The notes under the pieces were generated by a model, which worked only from the letters and a program-made list of their open reading frames with translations, did no database searches and was not told where the DNA came from. Of a stretch of 64,000 bases of DNA, positions 23,079 to 30,345 are shown piece after piece. The DNA comes from a virus, in the IMG/VR virus record IMGVR_UViG_3300042465_009257, positions 62,001-126,000 of that record; one strand, 5' to 3'. The translations under genes were made by a program, and so were the position numbers. Position 1 is the stretch's first letter. The number at the start of each line of letters is the position of its first letter.

Positions 23079-23486
23079 TTATAGTCCACTGCTAATTTCC
23101 ATCGCCTCTACCTCTGCCGCAATTTTTGCCTGCTCTGTTGTTGCGTTTATTGAGGCTTGTTTTGTTGCCTCTTTCGCTGCCGTATTCGTTACATCCGCCG
23201 CAGTCTTGGAGTTCTTCACGGATTGATAAGTGGCGTTCCCAGTGCTCCAGATATCAGTTGCTGCCCACGCCCCAATACCCCATTTAACAACCCCGCCCAA
23301 ATCAGAAAAGGATTTCTCATTATTGGCTCCCGCCATAACTACTGTATCTCCTTTCTTCACAAAAATCATATCCTTGCCGCCGACTCGGCTTCCAGATTTG
23401 ATAGAAATTCCATCTACAACTACTGAATTCGATGTGCTACATGCTACAAGAAAACACGGAAATGCTAAAAGGATTAGATTTTTCAT
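23079..23486 (-). CDS. putative lipoprotein, 135 aa
   Basis: A 135-residue protein with a lipoprotein signal: MKNLILLAFPCFLVACSTSN has a Lys, a hydrophobic stretch and a lipobox LVAC with Cys at residue 16. The mature part has a short beta region and then an Ala/Thr-rich helix (AATDIWSTGNATYQSVKNSK then TAADVTNTAAKEATK). It is probably anchored in the host envelope. A superinfection-exclusion role or a spanin-like role is possible, but no lysis genes are adjacent. Confidence 0.65.
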   Translation of the reverse strand: MKNLILLAFPCFLVACSTSNSVVVDGISIKSGSRVGGKDMIFVKKGDTVVMAGANNEKSFSDLGGVVKWGIGAWAATDIWSTGNATYQSVKNSKTAADVTNTAAKEATKQASINATTEQAKIAAEVEAMEISSGL

Positions 23487-23497
23487 TTAAATTTTAT

Positions 23498-23827
23498 TTA
23501 GCTAAGTTTTCCAAGGACCTCTAAAAAATCCTTAATAACAGGATCTTTGATCATCTTCTCATAGCTACGATAATTGGCTTTCTTCTTTTTGTCAAGAGCC
23601 GCTTTGGCTTTTTTCCATGCTGCATATAACTTTGCAGGATCAGTTTCTAAATCGCCAATAGGAAATTCCAGCAACAACCGCTCTGTTTCTAAGCCGCCGA
23701 CATTCTCTACATAAAATGAAAAAGTTGACTCCGTTACTGACGCCCCGCTATAAAAATTGCCTTCTAGCTTAGCAATAAATTCGCCAGCAATCTCATCAAT
23801 TTTTTCAAAAACTTCTTCTAATTCCAT
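23498..23827 (-). CDS. hypothetical protein, 109 aa
   Basis: Unrecognised 109-residue protein: an acidic N-terminal helix (LEEVFEKIDEIAGEFIAKLE), two or three strands (STFSFYVENVGG, RLLLEFPIGD), then a Lys-rich helical half (YAAWKKAKAALDKKKKANYR). Gene spacing of 11-15 nt on both sides fits the same operon as the reductase genes. Confidence 0.5.
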   Translation of the reverse strand: MELEEVFEKIDEIAGEFIAKLEGNFYSGASVTESTFSFYVENVGGLETERLLLEFPIGDLETDPAKLYAAWKKAKAALDKKKKANYRSYEKMIKDPVIKDFLEVLGKLS

Positions 23828-23842
23828 ATTAATTTTTAAAAT

Positions 23843-24214
23843 TTATTCAATTATAATGTCTCGACTTGGCTTTGCTTGTTTACCACGCTTTGCTTTTCCA
23901 CCTCTAGCATCACTATATTTTTTATCAGCTTCTGCTTTAAGAAGATCAACTCCACCCATTTTCTCGGCCCTAGCTTCGCTAAGATCAGAAGCGCGATCCC
24001 AGATATCACCCAAGGTTCCACCTTTTGAGGTTTTGTCAAGGAATTGTTTTGGGTTAAACGGGTCAGATTTAACGTCCATGCTAATCTGAGGTACGGTCCA
24101 GACCCGATCCCATTTTACTCCCGCAAGAATATATTCGTGAACATCGTTTACGGATAGAAAAAGAGAAATAATATCTCTGGGATCTTGTGGATTAGAAAAT
24201 TGATATTCTGGCAT
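23843..24214 (-). CDS. hypothetical protein, 123 aa
   Basis: Unrecognised protein starting MPEYQFSNPQDPRDIISLFL. I use the ATG at 24214 in place of an in-frame TTG three codons earlier. It has a hydrophobic first half and a Lys/Arg/Gly-rich C-terminus (SDARGGKAKRGKQAKPSRD) that could contact nucleic acid. No family is recognised. Confidence 0.5.
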   Translation of the reverse strand: MPEYQFSNPQDPRDIISLFLSVNDVHEYILAGVKWDRVWTVPQISMDVKSDPFNPKQFLDKTSKGGTLGDIWDRASDLSEARAEKMGGVDLLKAEADKKYSDARGGKAKRGKQAKPSRDIIIE

Positions 24215-24264
24215 GGCTGGCAAATGATATTACAGTAGTTCCTAAAAGGCTGGAAATATTTTCT

Positions 24265-24858
24265 TTAAGAAATTGAAAATTCAGAGCGGATTGTTAAATT
24301 AAATTCTGGAATTGAGATAGATGTGGCGATGCCTAGCTCTAAAGCTTTTTCGCTGGTAATCAACCAGTCATCCAATAAATTATTCTTTAATTGCTTTTTA
24401 ATCCAATCCTTGGGTTTCTTAAGATGCTTACTAAGAACTTCATTCATTAAATCATTTTCCTTACCGTGCCACTCAACGACTTGTCGAGCCTCTTGTAGAT
24501 TTCCCTCAAAGCCTAGTTGAGTACTGTGAAATAAGAGTGAAGAGAATTTCCCCATGTACCGGTGATCACAATACATGAAAACACAGCATCCTGCTGAAGC
24601 TGCTGTTCCAGATACTACGGCAGCAAATTGCATTCCCTTCTCACGATAACAATCCATGATTGACATAAAGCCAAACAAAATTGCTGCACTGCCTCCATCG
24701 CTTTGAATAAAGATGGGCATCAAAGGCTGAGAATTCTCATGAGCGCGATGCAGCGTCTTTGAGAATGCCTGCAAAGACCTTTCTGAAAAATCGGTAAGAT
24801 GAAAAACACCCGGCACTGCGACATCTCTGACTTGAGGCGATTGACTAATATTCCACAT
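24265..24858 (-). CDS. ClpP-like serine protease (S14)
   Basis: A 197-residue ClpP-fold protein. The nucleophile Ser is in SGTAASAGCC, the His in SLLFHSTQLGF, and the Asp candidate in DDWLITSEKALELGIA, so the triad is present. IFIQSDGGSAAILFGFMSIM matches the oxyanion-hole loop. Phage ClpP-like enzymes usually mature heads and sit beside portal and capsid genes; here it sits between a glycosyltransferase and nucleotide genes, so it may process something else. The partner is unknown. Confidence 0.78.
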   Translation of the reverse strand: MWNISQSPQVRDVAVPGVFHLTDFSERSLQAFSKTLHRAHENSQPLMPIFIQSDGGSAAILFGFMSIMDCYREKGMQFAAVVSGTAASAGCCVFMYCDHRYMGKFSSLLFHSTQLGFEGNLQEARQVVEWHGKENDLMNEVLSKHLKKPKDWIKKQLKNNLLDDWLITSEKALELGIATSISIPEFNLTIRSEFSIS

Positions 24859-24895
24859 AATTATTTTTTATTATTCTCTATTTTAGATATAAATT

Positions 24896-25987
24896 TTAAA
24901 AATCCAAAAGACAATCAACTGTATTTTTCACAGAAAACTTATCTGCCAAAGCTTTTCCAACCTCTGGATCTGGAACATCCATATTTAAGGCTTGTTCCAT
25001 TCCTGCAATTCCAGCGTCCTCATCCCAAGTAAAAATATTACCTTGGTTGTATGGCTGGCCTTTTTGGAAAAACATTCCATCTGTTGCGTCTTCTTTTCCA
25101 GAAGGCTCAACAAAAATAGAGTTCGTATCAGAACAATAGTCAGTATGAGCATGAGCACGTAGAACTACGCCTCTTTTGCCTAAACAGCGAGTTTGTAACA
25201 ATGGTAGTCCAAACCCTTCTCCACCGCTTAGTCCTAGATCGATATCAATTACATTTAGAGCTTGGTTGAACTCTTCCTTTGTAAGAAAACCAAATAGATT
25301 TACATTCCAAGGAAGCTCTCTTCCAATTTCCCGCTCAATAATTTGCTTGTGTGCTGCAATATGATTTTTAGGGTCTATTCCGCCCATGATGAATGGATTA
25401 AAGACATGGCAATGTAGCCGATATTTCTTATCCCCTCCAAAGCGTTTTACCCAAGCTCCGATTGTCTTGGTCGTCCACTTGCGCTTTTCAAGTTTGCCTA
25501 AAACTGAGAAGATTGTGACATCTTCAAGGCCCTTTCGTGGGGCATCTACGTGAGAAAACAGACTGGCGTCAAAGAAGTTAGGAGTTACGCCAGCCTGGAG
25601 ACCTTTAGCCTCAAAAGTTTGTTTAGAAAAATTCGATGGAACTAGAATCCTCGAATACTGAGCCATGATATTCTTTTCAGTATCCGTAATGGAGTCGATT
25701 TCATGAACTGTATAAAGAGTATTTATATCAGACAGTCTCGATTGGCTACCATTAATGTGCCAAACCTTAATTGCTGGTTCAGACTTTTTATAATTAGTTA
25801 ATGCTTTTCCACTGCAATACTGGAACCACTGTGGAAACCCTTCTGGTAAATTGGCATATCCAAAATCAGGATTTCCAATAATGAAGATATTCGGGGTCAA
25901 ACCTCTTTTAAAAAGTTCAACGGCAATACCCATTCCGACACTGCCAAGGCCGGTTTGATTTAGAGGGAGTTCAATACTAAACGTCAT
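24896..25987 (-). CDS. glycosyltransferase, GT-B fold (GT4-like)
   Basis: A 363-residue glycosyltransferase. The N-terminus has a Gly-rich loop (NQTGLGSVGMGIAVELFKRG); the C-terminal nucleotide-sugar domain shows FSVLGKLEKRKW and LGLSGGEGFGLPLLQ, the GEGFGLP/E motif of GT4 enzymes. It could glucosylate modified DNA bases or alter host surface sugars; the window does not decide this. Its promoter puts the -10 box 5 nt before the ATG. Confidence 0.8.
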   Translation of the reverse strand: MTFSIELPLNQTGLGSVGMGIAVELFKRGLTPNIFIIGNPDFGYANLPEGFPQWFQYCSGKALTNYKKSEPAIKVWHINGSQSRLSDINTLYTVHEIDSITDTEKNIMAQYSRILVPSNFSKQTFEAKGLQAGVTPNFFDASLFSHVDAPRKGLEDVTIFSVLGKLEKRKWTTKTIGAWVKRFGGDKKYRLHCHVFNPFIMGGIDPKNHIAAHKQIIEREIGRELPWNVNLFGFLTKEEFNQALNVIDIDLGLSGGEGFGLPLLQTRCLGKRGVVLRAHAHTDYCSDTNSIFVEPSGKEDATDGMFFQKGQPYNQGNIFTWDEDAGIAGMEQALNMDVPDPEVGKALADKFSVKNTVDCLLDF

Positions 25988-25992
25988 GGTTG

Positions 25993-26021
25993 ATTCTACT
26001 TAAAGTTTTAGGATTGGTCAA
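25993..26021 (-). promoter_or_regulatory. sigma70-like promoter, predicted leaderless
   Basis: TTGACC (26016-26021), 17-nt spacer, TAGAAT (25993-25998) on the minus strand, 5 nt before the glycosyltransferase ATG at 25987. The -35 overlaps the 3' end of the upstream gene. Confidence 0.75.
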
Positions 26022-26424
26022 TCTCTGTTTCTTCGATTTGAATGGTTTTGTCAAACTTTTTGATAAGAGCAAAAGATGAATCTAATCCAAATAAAGTTTC
26101 TGCCCAAGTTGAAATCCAGCCTTCAGTATTTTCAAGGGTTTCCCAAGAAGGGAGGTATAAAACTTCAGGAGGTCCATGCGGCTCAAAAACTTCAAAGCAT
26201 TGAATAATCCAATCCATTCCTGGTTTTAGAGAAGTGAAAATCCGCGCATCTTCTTCCATCGCTAAACTTTCTAAGTTGAATACTGAAACAGTCACAGTAA
26301 ATTTCTCATGCTGATCCTCAATCAATTGCGTCATCACCTGATATCGTATTCCACCATCAATAGATACCAAAAATGGTTCCCGATGGGAGAAACAGGCTGC
26401 ACGGACTAGGTTGGATTGAGACAT
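26008..26424 (-). CDS. hypothetical protein, 138 aa
   Basis: Unrecognised 138-residue alpha/beta protein starting MSQSNLVRAACFSHREPFLV. I chose the ATG at 26424 because a TTGACA promoter ends 9 nt before it; the frame is open further up but that would overlap most of the membrane-protein gene. The content is strand-rich (IRYQVMTQLI, KFTVTVSVFNL) with an acidic C-terminus. Confidence 0.55.
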   Translation of the reverse strand: MSQSNLVRAACFSHREPFLVSIDGGIRYQVMTQLIEDQHEKFTVTVSVFNLESLAMEEDARIFTSLKPGMDWIIQCFEVFEPHGPPEVLYLPSWETLENTEGWISTWAETLFGLDSSFALIKKFDKTIQIEETEIDQS

Positions 26425-26702
26425 TTGTTTTTTACGATAAACGCGATTATTGGACTTGTCAATGGAATATATAATGGAAAACCTGCGATAAGGCAAATCC
26501 CGAGAGATAGCCAAAGATTATGGCACAATTGGCATTTCCACAAGTTGAAAATTAAATCTGCACAAATTTTTTCAGCGGCGCGACGACTTTGCATCCAAAT
26601 CAGAAGCCTAGTTCTGAAATCTTCAAAAAGTGTAGACTCATGGGTTACAAAATTTAAATAAGACAGTAAAATGCCTACGCAAATAATTAGTTCTAAATTC
26701 AT
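26406..26702 (-). CDS. small membrane protein, DUF1360-like
   Basis: A 98-residue membrane protein with an N-terminal segment (LELIICVGILLSYLNFV) and a second hydrophobic region (LWLSLGICLIAGFPLYIPLT) ending with IIAFIVKN. WKCQLCHNLWLSL resembles the CPFC.GFW signature of DUF1360-type phage and sporulation membrane proteins. The start ATG overlaps the kinase stop (ATGA), which supports translation. Role unknown; holin-like function is possible but unproven. Confidence 0.55.
   Translation of the reverse strand: MNLELIICVGILLSYLNFVTHESTLFEDFRTRLLIWMQSRRAAEKICADLIFNLWKCQLCHNLWLSLGICLIAGFPLYIPLTSPIIAFIVKNKCLNPT
26434..26462 (-). promoter_or_regulatory. sigma70-like promoter inside upstream gene
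   Basis: Perfect -35 TTGACA (26457-26462), 17-nt spacer, weak -10 TATCGT (26434-26439), 9 nt before the ATG at 26424. It lies within the 3' end of the membrane-protein gene. Confidence 0.6.
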
Positions 26703-27388
26703 ACATCTTGTAAACCTTCTTTTAGCTCCGAGTCAACCCATTTTTCCATTTTTCTCACCATCTCGCCGCCTTCTTTCCACAAACCAGAATTTTCCTTCAT
26801 TACACGTTCCACCTCTAAACGTGGAATCGACTCTCCATTCTCAAATTTGCTAAAATCATGCCAGCGGAATTGAACATCAGCAGCTTTGCGGATTAGTGGG
26901 TCATTTTTCTCTTCCTCGCTGTTCGCTGGCTCTAGAACATGGAATTGCCCATACCAGTCCTTGCTGTCATATCTTTCAACGTGGACGATTTTCCCACCAT
27001 TAGATTTTACAAATCCAAGCTCGTCGCCGCCGCCAAATTCCGCAAAACGCAAATCCGTAATAAATCTTACTTGCGGTCCTTCTGGGGAAAGGAGAGTATC
27101 TCGGATTTTATTCAACCAATACTGCCCCTTACTATCATTTCTGCGGAGCTTGCCATATTGAACAAGCAATGGCCGAACCCTTGTCTTCTCTTCAGTAACC
27201 TCGGTAAACGCCGAAAATCCAAACTTATCAGTTATAAAATGGTCCAGGTCTCTCTTCAATTCGTCGGCGAAAGCCCATCGCCCGCAGGTGATTCCTTCTT
27301 CTTTGAGAAAATCAGAGGCGAATCTGTAAAAAGAGTCCTTGCCCGATCGCCCGACCCCCGAAAGGGCTATAATTTTAAATGATTTCAT
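26699..27388 (-). CDS. deoxynucleoside monophosphate kinase, intact copy
   Basis: A 229-residue T4 gp1-type dNMP kinase, which phosphorylates dNMPs for the reductase/ThyX pathway. The P-loop GVGRSGKDS lies at residues 11-19, CGRWAFADELKRDL follows, and VRFITDLRFAEF plus GKIVHVERYDS fit the core. I start it at the ATG 27388: a frame from TTG 27424 begins inside the -35 box of its own promoter. A diverged 5' stump of a second copy lies at 28510-28674, across the inserted homing cassette. Confidence 0.82.
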   Translation of the reverse strand: MKSFKIIALSGVGRSGKDSFYRFASDFLKEEGITCGRWAFADELKRDLDHFITDKFGFSAFTEVTEEKTRVRPLLVQYGKLRRNDSKGQYWLNKIRDTLLSPEGPQVRFITDLRFAEFGGGDELGFVKSNGGKIVHVERYDSKDWYGQFHVLEPANSEEEKNDPLIRKAADVQFRWHDFSKFENGESIPRLEVERVMKENSGLWKEGGEMVRKMEKWVDSELKEGLQDV

Positions 27389-27394
27389 TCCTTT

Positions 27395-27424
27395 ATTATA
27401 GGTGGAAACGAAAGAAAAAGTCAA
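27395..27424 (-). promoter_or_regulatory. sigma70-like promoter, predicted leaderless
   Basis: TTGACT (27419-27424), 18-nt spacer, TATAAT (27395-27400), 6 nt before the kinase ATG at 27388. The same arrangement, also with an 18-nt spacer, precedes the truncated kinase copy. Confidence 0.8.
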
Positions 27425-27570
27425 CCGACTGTCTCAAAATGATTATTTTCGCGAAAAAAAATGGTTGAGGCTTTCGGATTTGACCAAAAAACGGGCAGGA
27501 AAAGAATCATTAATAATTTAAAATAAATTGTTCCCTTTTCTTTACCATTCCTGTAATTAAACATATAATT

Positions 27571-27729
27571 ATGAATCACCGAATTAAAACTAAACGCTAT
27601 AATTTTTGCTTTGACCCGAAAATTGACGAACTCTTGAAAAAAATTAAAGCAGAAACTTCAATAGGATTAACGAAAATTGTGGAGTTAGCTGTTGTTGATT
27701 TTGCCGAAAAGAAAGGAGTTTCTTTATGA
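27571..27729 (+). CDS. small ribbon-helix-helix (CopG/Arc-like) protein, cassette 2
   Basis: A 52-residue basic protein: strand KRYNFCF, helix A IDELLKKIKAET, helix B LTKIVELAVVDFAEKKG. It is homologous to the RHH gene at 9465 (21 of 51 residues identical by eye) and in the same position relative to a GIY-YIG gene. Its TGA overlaps the endonuclease ATG (ATGA), so the two are translationally coupled. It is a likely autoregulator of the selfish cassette. Confidence 0.72.
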   Translation: MNHRIKTKRYNFCFDPKIDELLKKIKAETSIGLTKIVELAVVDFAEKKGVSL

Positions 27730-28523
27730 TCGGTGTCGTTTTTAACATGAATATCGAATCTCTTGCGATTTGCCCAAGAACCAACGGAATTTACAAAATC
27801 ACAAATACGAAAACAGGAAGATTCTATATTGGCCGAGCAGAATACAAGAAAGGTTTTTTTCGCCGGTGGTATCACCATAGGTGGCAACTTAGAAAAAATA
27901 TCCATGAAAATCCTCATTTGCAAAACTCTTATAACAAATATGGAGAGTCTTGTTTCACCTTCGAGATTCTTGAAATTAAAGACTATGGAGATCCGTTAAT
28001 AGATCTAGAGTCAGAATATATCATAAATTTAAAAGCCATGTACTTTGAAGACGGGTATAATCTTACGAATGAAAGGTTTGCCGCAAAATATCCTAAAATA
28101 TACAGAGAAAATCATCATAACTCAAAAGAATTTGAACTGCTTGACCCAGAAGGAAATTTAATTAAAGGCAGGAATTTAAGTCAATTCTGTGAAGAACTAG
28201 ATGTGGGCGTAGGAGCCATGTGGGATGTCATCCACGGAGATAGAAAATCCTACAAAGGATTCAAATCTCCCAATCCCGAATTTCACGTAGTTAAAAAAGA
28301 GTATCGCTTGCTCTCGCCCGAAAAAGAATTGTTCGTATTTGACAACGCCGCAGAATTCGCGAGAAAGATAGGGGTAAACAAACGTTCTATACACAAAGTA
28401 TTAAAAGGGGAAAGGTCTAATGCCGAGGGCTACCATCTTGAAAATCCATTACCAGAACATCAAAGAAATCTTGATAATTATTTCAATAGGAAGCATCTCT
28501 CTGATCGAATCAACTTTCAATGA
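27726..28523 (+). CDS. GIY-YIG homing endonuclease with NUMOD repeats, cassette 2
   Basis: A 265-residue endonuclease. The catalytic module shows NGIYKITNTKTGRFYIGRAE, FFRRWYHHRWQLRK (catalytic Arg and following basic helix), NKYGESCFTFEILE and DLESEYI (the conserved Glu). The C-terminal half has NUMOD-type helix-turn-helix repeats (LSQFCEELDVGVGAMWDVIH; AAEFARKIGVNKRSIHKVLK). A second ATG nine codons in is an alternative start. Its 3' end runs 14 nt into the truncated kinase copy, so the kinase gene was the insertion target. Confidence 0.9.
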   Translation: MIGVVFNMNIESLAICPRTNGIYKITNTKTGRFYIGRAEYKKGFFRRWYHHRWQLRKNIHENPHLQNSYNKYGESCFTFEILEIKDYGDPLIDLESEYIINLKAMYFEDGYNLTNERFAAKYPKIYRENHHNSKEFELLDPEGNLIKGRNLSQFCEELDVGVGAMWDVIHGDRKSYKGFKSPNPEFHVVKKEYRLLSPEKELFVFDNAAEFARKIGVNKRSIHKVLKGERSNAEGYHLENPLPEHQRNLDNYFNRKHLSDRINFQ

Positions 28524-28674
28524 ATCCGTCCAAATCCTTTTTTAGCTCATCAGCAAAAGCCCAGCGGCCACATGAAATTCCCTCCGTTTCTAGAAATTCC
28601 GAAGCGAAGCGGTAAAAAGAGTCCTTCCCCGCCCGACCGACGCCAGAGATTCCGATAATTTTAAATGGTTGCAT
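28510..28674 (-). pseudogene. 5' stump of a second dNMP kinase gene
   Basis: A 54-residue frame, MQPFKIIGISGVGRAGKDSF onward, that matches the first 52 residues of the intact kinase at 41 positions and then stops (TGA) at the end of the homing endonuclease gene. It keeps the P-loop and its own promoter but lacks about three quarters of the enzyme. It is most simply the recipient allele left behind when the cassette and a donor kinase gene were copied in. A short peptide may still be made. Confidence 0.8.
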
Positions 28675-28680
28675 TGATGA

Positions 28681-28710
28681 ATTGTATCGGGCTTTTGTGC
28701 GGAAAGTCAA
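28681..28710 (-). promoter_or_regulatory. sigma70-like promoter of the kinase stump
   Basis: TTGACT (28705-28710), 18-nt spacer, TACAAT (28681-28686), 6 nt before the ATG at 28674. It is homologous in layout to the intact kinase promoter at 27395-27424. Confidence 0.7.
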
Positions 28711-28764
28711 TCTTAGAATTTTTAAAATTAAATTCCTTTTCTGCATATTCGCCTGTAAAAGAAC

Positions 28765-28793
28765 TTGACTTATTTGATTTCCGACTTTTTAAT
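28765..28793 (+). promoter_or_regulatory. sigma70-like promoter, predicted leaderless, plus strand
   Basis: TTGACT (28765-28770), 17-nt spacer, TTTAAT (28788-28793), 7 nt before the ATG at 28801. It is the only plus-strand member of the promoter series and drives the polymerase-like gene, divergent from the kinase stump promoter. Confidence 0.7.
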
Positions 28794-28800
28794 TACTGTG

Positions 28801-30345
28801 ATGCCTAAAATGAATTACTCTCTGGTAAACCCCGATAAAACGATTCTCAAAAATGAAAACATGATTCGAACAATAGGGTATGGGGGAGAGGGGACCATTG
28901 CTGGAGGGAGGGAGAGGGTGTCTCTTTATAAGGGGAGGTTTAGAGAAGTACAAGAAGTAATAGAGGGGAGGTCTATACTTAGTAATGATGTAGATTGGGA
29001 ATTTAAAGAGAAATCTTTCTTAATCCCTTCAGACTTTTCTAATAATGAGCTTCTTAGCCTTGGCTTGAAAGAGAAACATATTGCGAATGCTATGGTTTTT
29101 CTTTCCTTATTAAGGATTTCAACAAAGTACAAAGAGGTTGTTCTGAGGGATGTTAATCCATTCAGTAGAATTAACAGTATAGTTCTTTCGGAATTTATGT
29201 TAACTCTTGGCTCCGGTACGAAAGACATGTTGAAAAAATTAAGCATTGCACAATGGATTGAGATTGACCATTCTTACCAAGCAGGAATCAAATCAAAAGG
29301 ATATCGTCTTGGGAAAAGATTTGAAAACTCAAAATGGATTTCCGCAAATTGGAAAGAAAGTCTTGAAAAATTTGTCCCAGGTGTCCTGCAAGGAGGTTAT
29401 ATTTCTAGGAGCAGAGATGTTTTGTATGGACTCTGGGATAGAGCTTGTATATATTTTACCAACTGGCAGGCTATGGCTGACGGCCCTTTAAAGGAAATCT
29501 GCAAAAGAACGTCAGAAATAGGCCGTAAATTGATCGTAAGATACTGTGAGGCTCTGACTAAGGAAATTAATACAAACGCTGTAGAGCATATCAAATGCCC
29601 AGCAAATCAAGCATCTGTAGAAAATGGATGGACACTAGAGAAACAAATTCAAAATTATTGGGATTCTTTGTCGTATTTTGACGGTAAAAGTTTTTCTGTT
29701 ACCTGTCACGACGAAAGGTTTAAGTTTTTTACTTACCGTTTGTATTCAAATGTTGTAAATTTAAAATCTGAGTTTCGCCAATTTCTAGAACTAGATGGAC
29801 AGCAAATGGTGAACGTGGATATCCAATCCTGCCAAGTGGCTTTACTGGCGACATTCTATAACACTGAAGATTTAGTGGAAAAAGAGAAATTCATCAAAAT
29901 TATTTGCGAAAAAGATATTTATCTATTTATCGCGGGAGATAAAATTGAGCGGAAACAAGCGAAATCTGACTTTTTCTATATCATGTTCGACAAGAATTGT
30001 AACCAAAAAGGAGAAACTTGCCGCCGATTTAAAGAGGAATTTCCAATCTTAACTCAAAGGATTTACGACGAAAAGAAAAGAAATGGTTATAAAAGTGTAG
30101 CTCGTCTAATGCAGACAAAAGAAGCTTCTATTATGATATTAGGAGCATTGAATAAACTCCTTTTCGTAAATGAAATTGAAGCTTTTTCAATCCACGACTC
30201 TATCTTTTGTCTTCTTAAAGACGTAAAATTAGTAGAAGAAACTATCCGCTCCTTCTTTACAAATCAAATGGGCTTCTGCCCAGCAATTAAAGTGGAAGCG
30301 CCCAGAGTGGATGAATCTGCCAACCGTATTGGGCAGCAATCATAA
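28801..30345 (+). CDS. compact family-A-like polymerase of unknown role
   Basis: A 514-residue protein whose C-terminal half carries the palm/fingers motifs of single-subunit family A polymerases. Motif A is VNVDIQSCQVALLA (Asp 340). Motif B is ERKQAKSDFFYIMFDKN (Arg 384, Lys 388), preceded by DIYLFIAG. A QTKEASIMILGAL helix and motif C FSIHDSIFC (Asp 466) follow. No 3'-5' exonuclease domain is visible and the first 280 residues match nothing I know. The same motif pattern occurs in uncharacterised proteins of bacteria and phages (established only as a recollection of the pattern). I start it at ATG 28801; the in-frame TTG 28765 is the -35 box. It is on the opposite strand to neighbouring phage genes and overlaps the next one at its 3' end by 59 nt. 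Confidence 0.65.
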   Translation: MPKMNYSLVNPDKTILKNENMIRTIGYGGEGTIAGGRERVSLYKGRFREVQEVIEGRSILSNDVDWEFKEKSFLIPSDFSNNELLSLGLKEKHIANAMVFLSLLRISTKYKEVVLRDVNPFSRINSIVLSEFMLTLGSGTKDMLKKLSIAQWIEIDHSYQAGIKSKGYRLGKRFENSKWISANWKESLEKFVPGVLQGGYISRSRDVLYGLWDRACIYFTNWQAMADGPLKEICKRTSEIGRKLIVRYCEALTKEINTNAVEHIKCPANQASVENGWTLEKQIQNYWDSLSYFDGKSFSVTCHDERFKFFTYRLYSNVVNLKSEFRQFLELDGQQMVNVDIQSCQVALLATFYNTEDLVEKEKFIKIICEKDIYLFIAGDKIERKQAKSDFFYIMFDKNCNQKGETCRRFKEEFPILTQRIYDEKKRNGYKSVARLMQTKEASIMILGALNKLLFVNEIEAFSIHDSIFCLLKDVKLVEETIRSFFTNQMGFCPAIKVEAPRVDESANRIGQQS

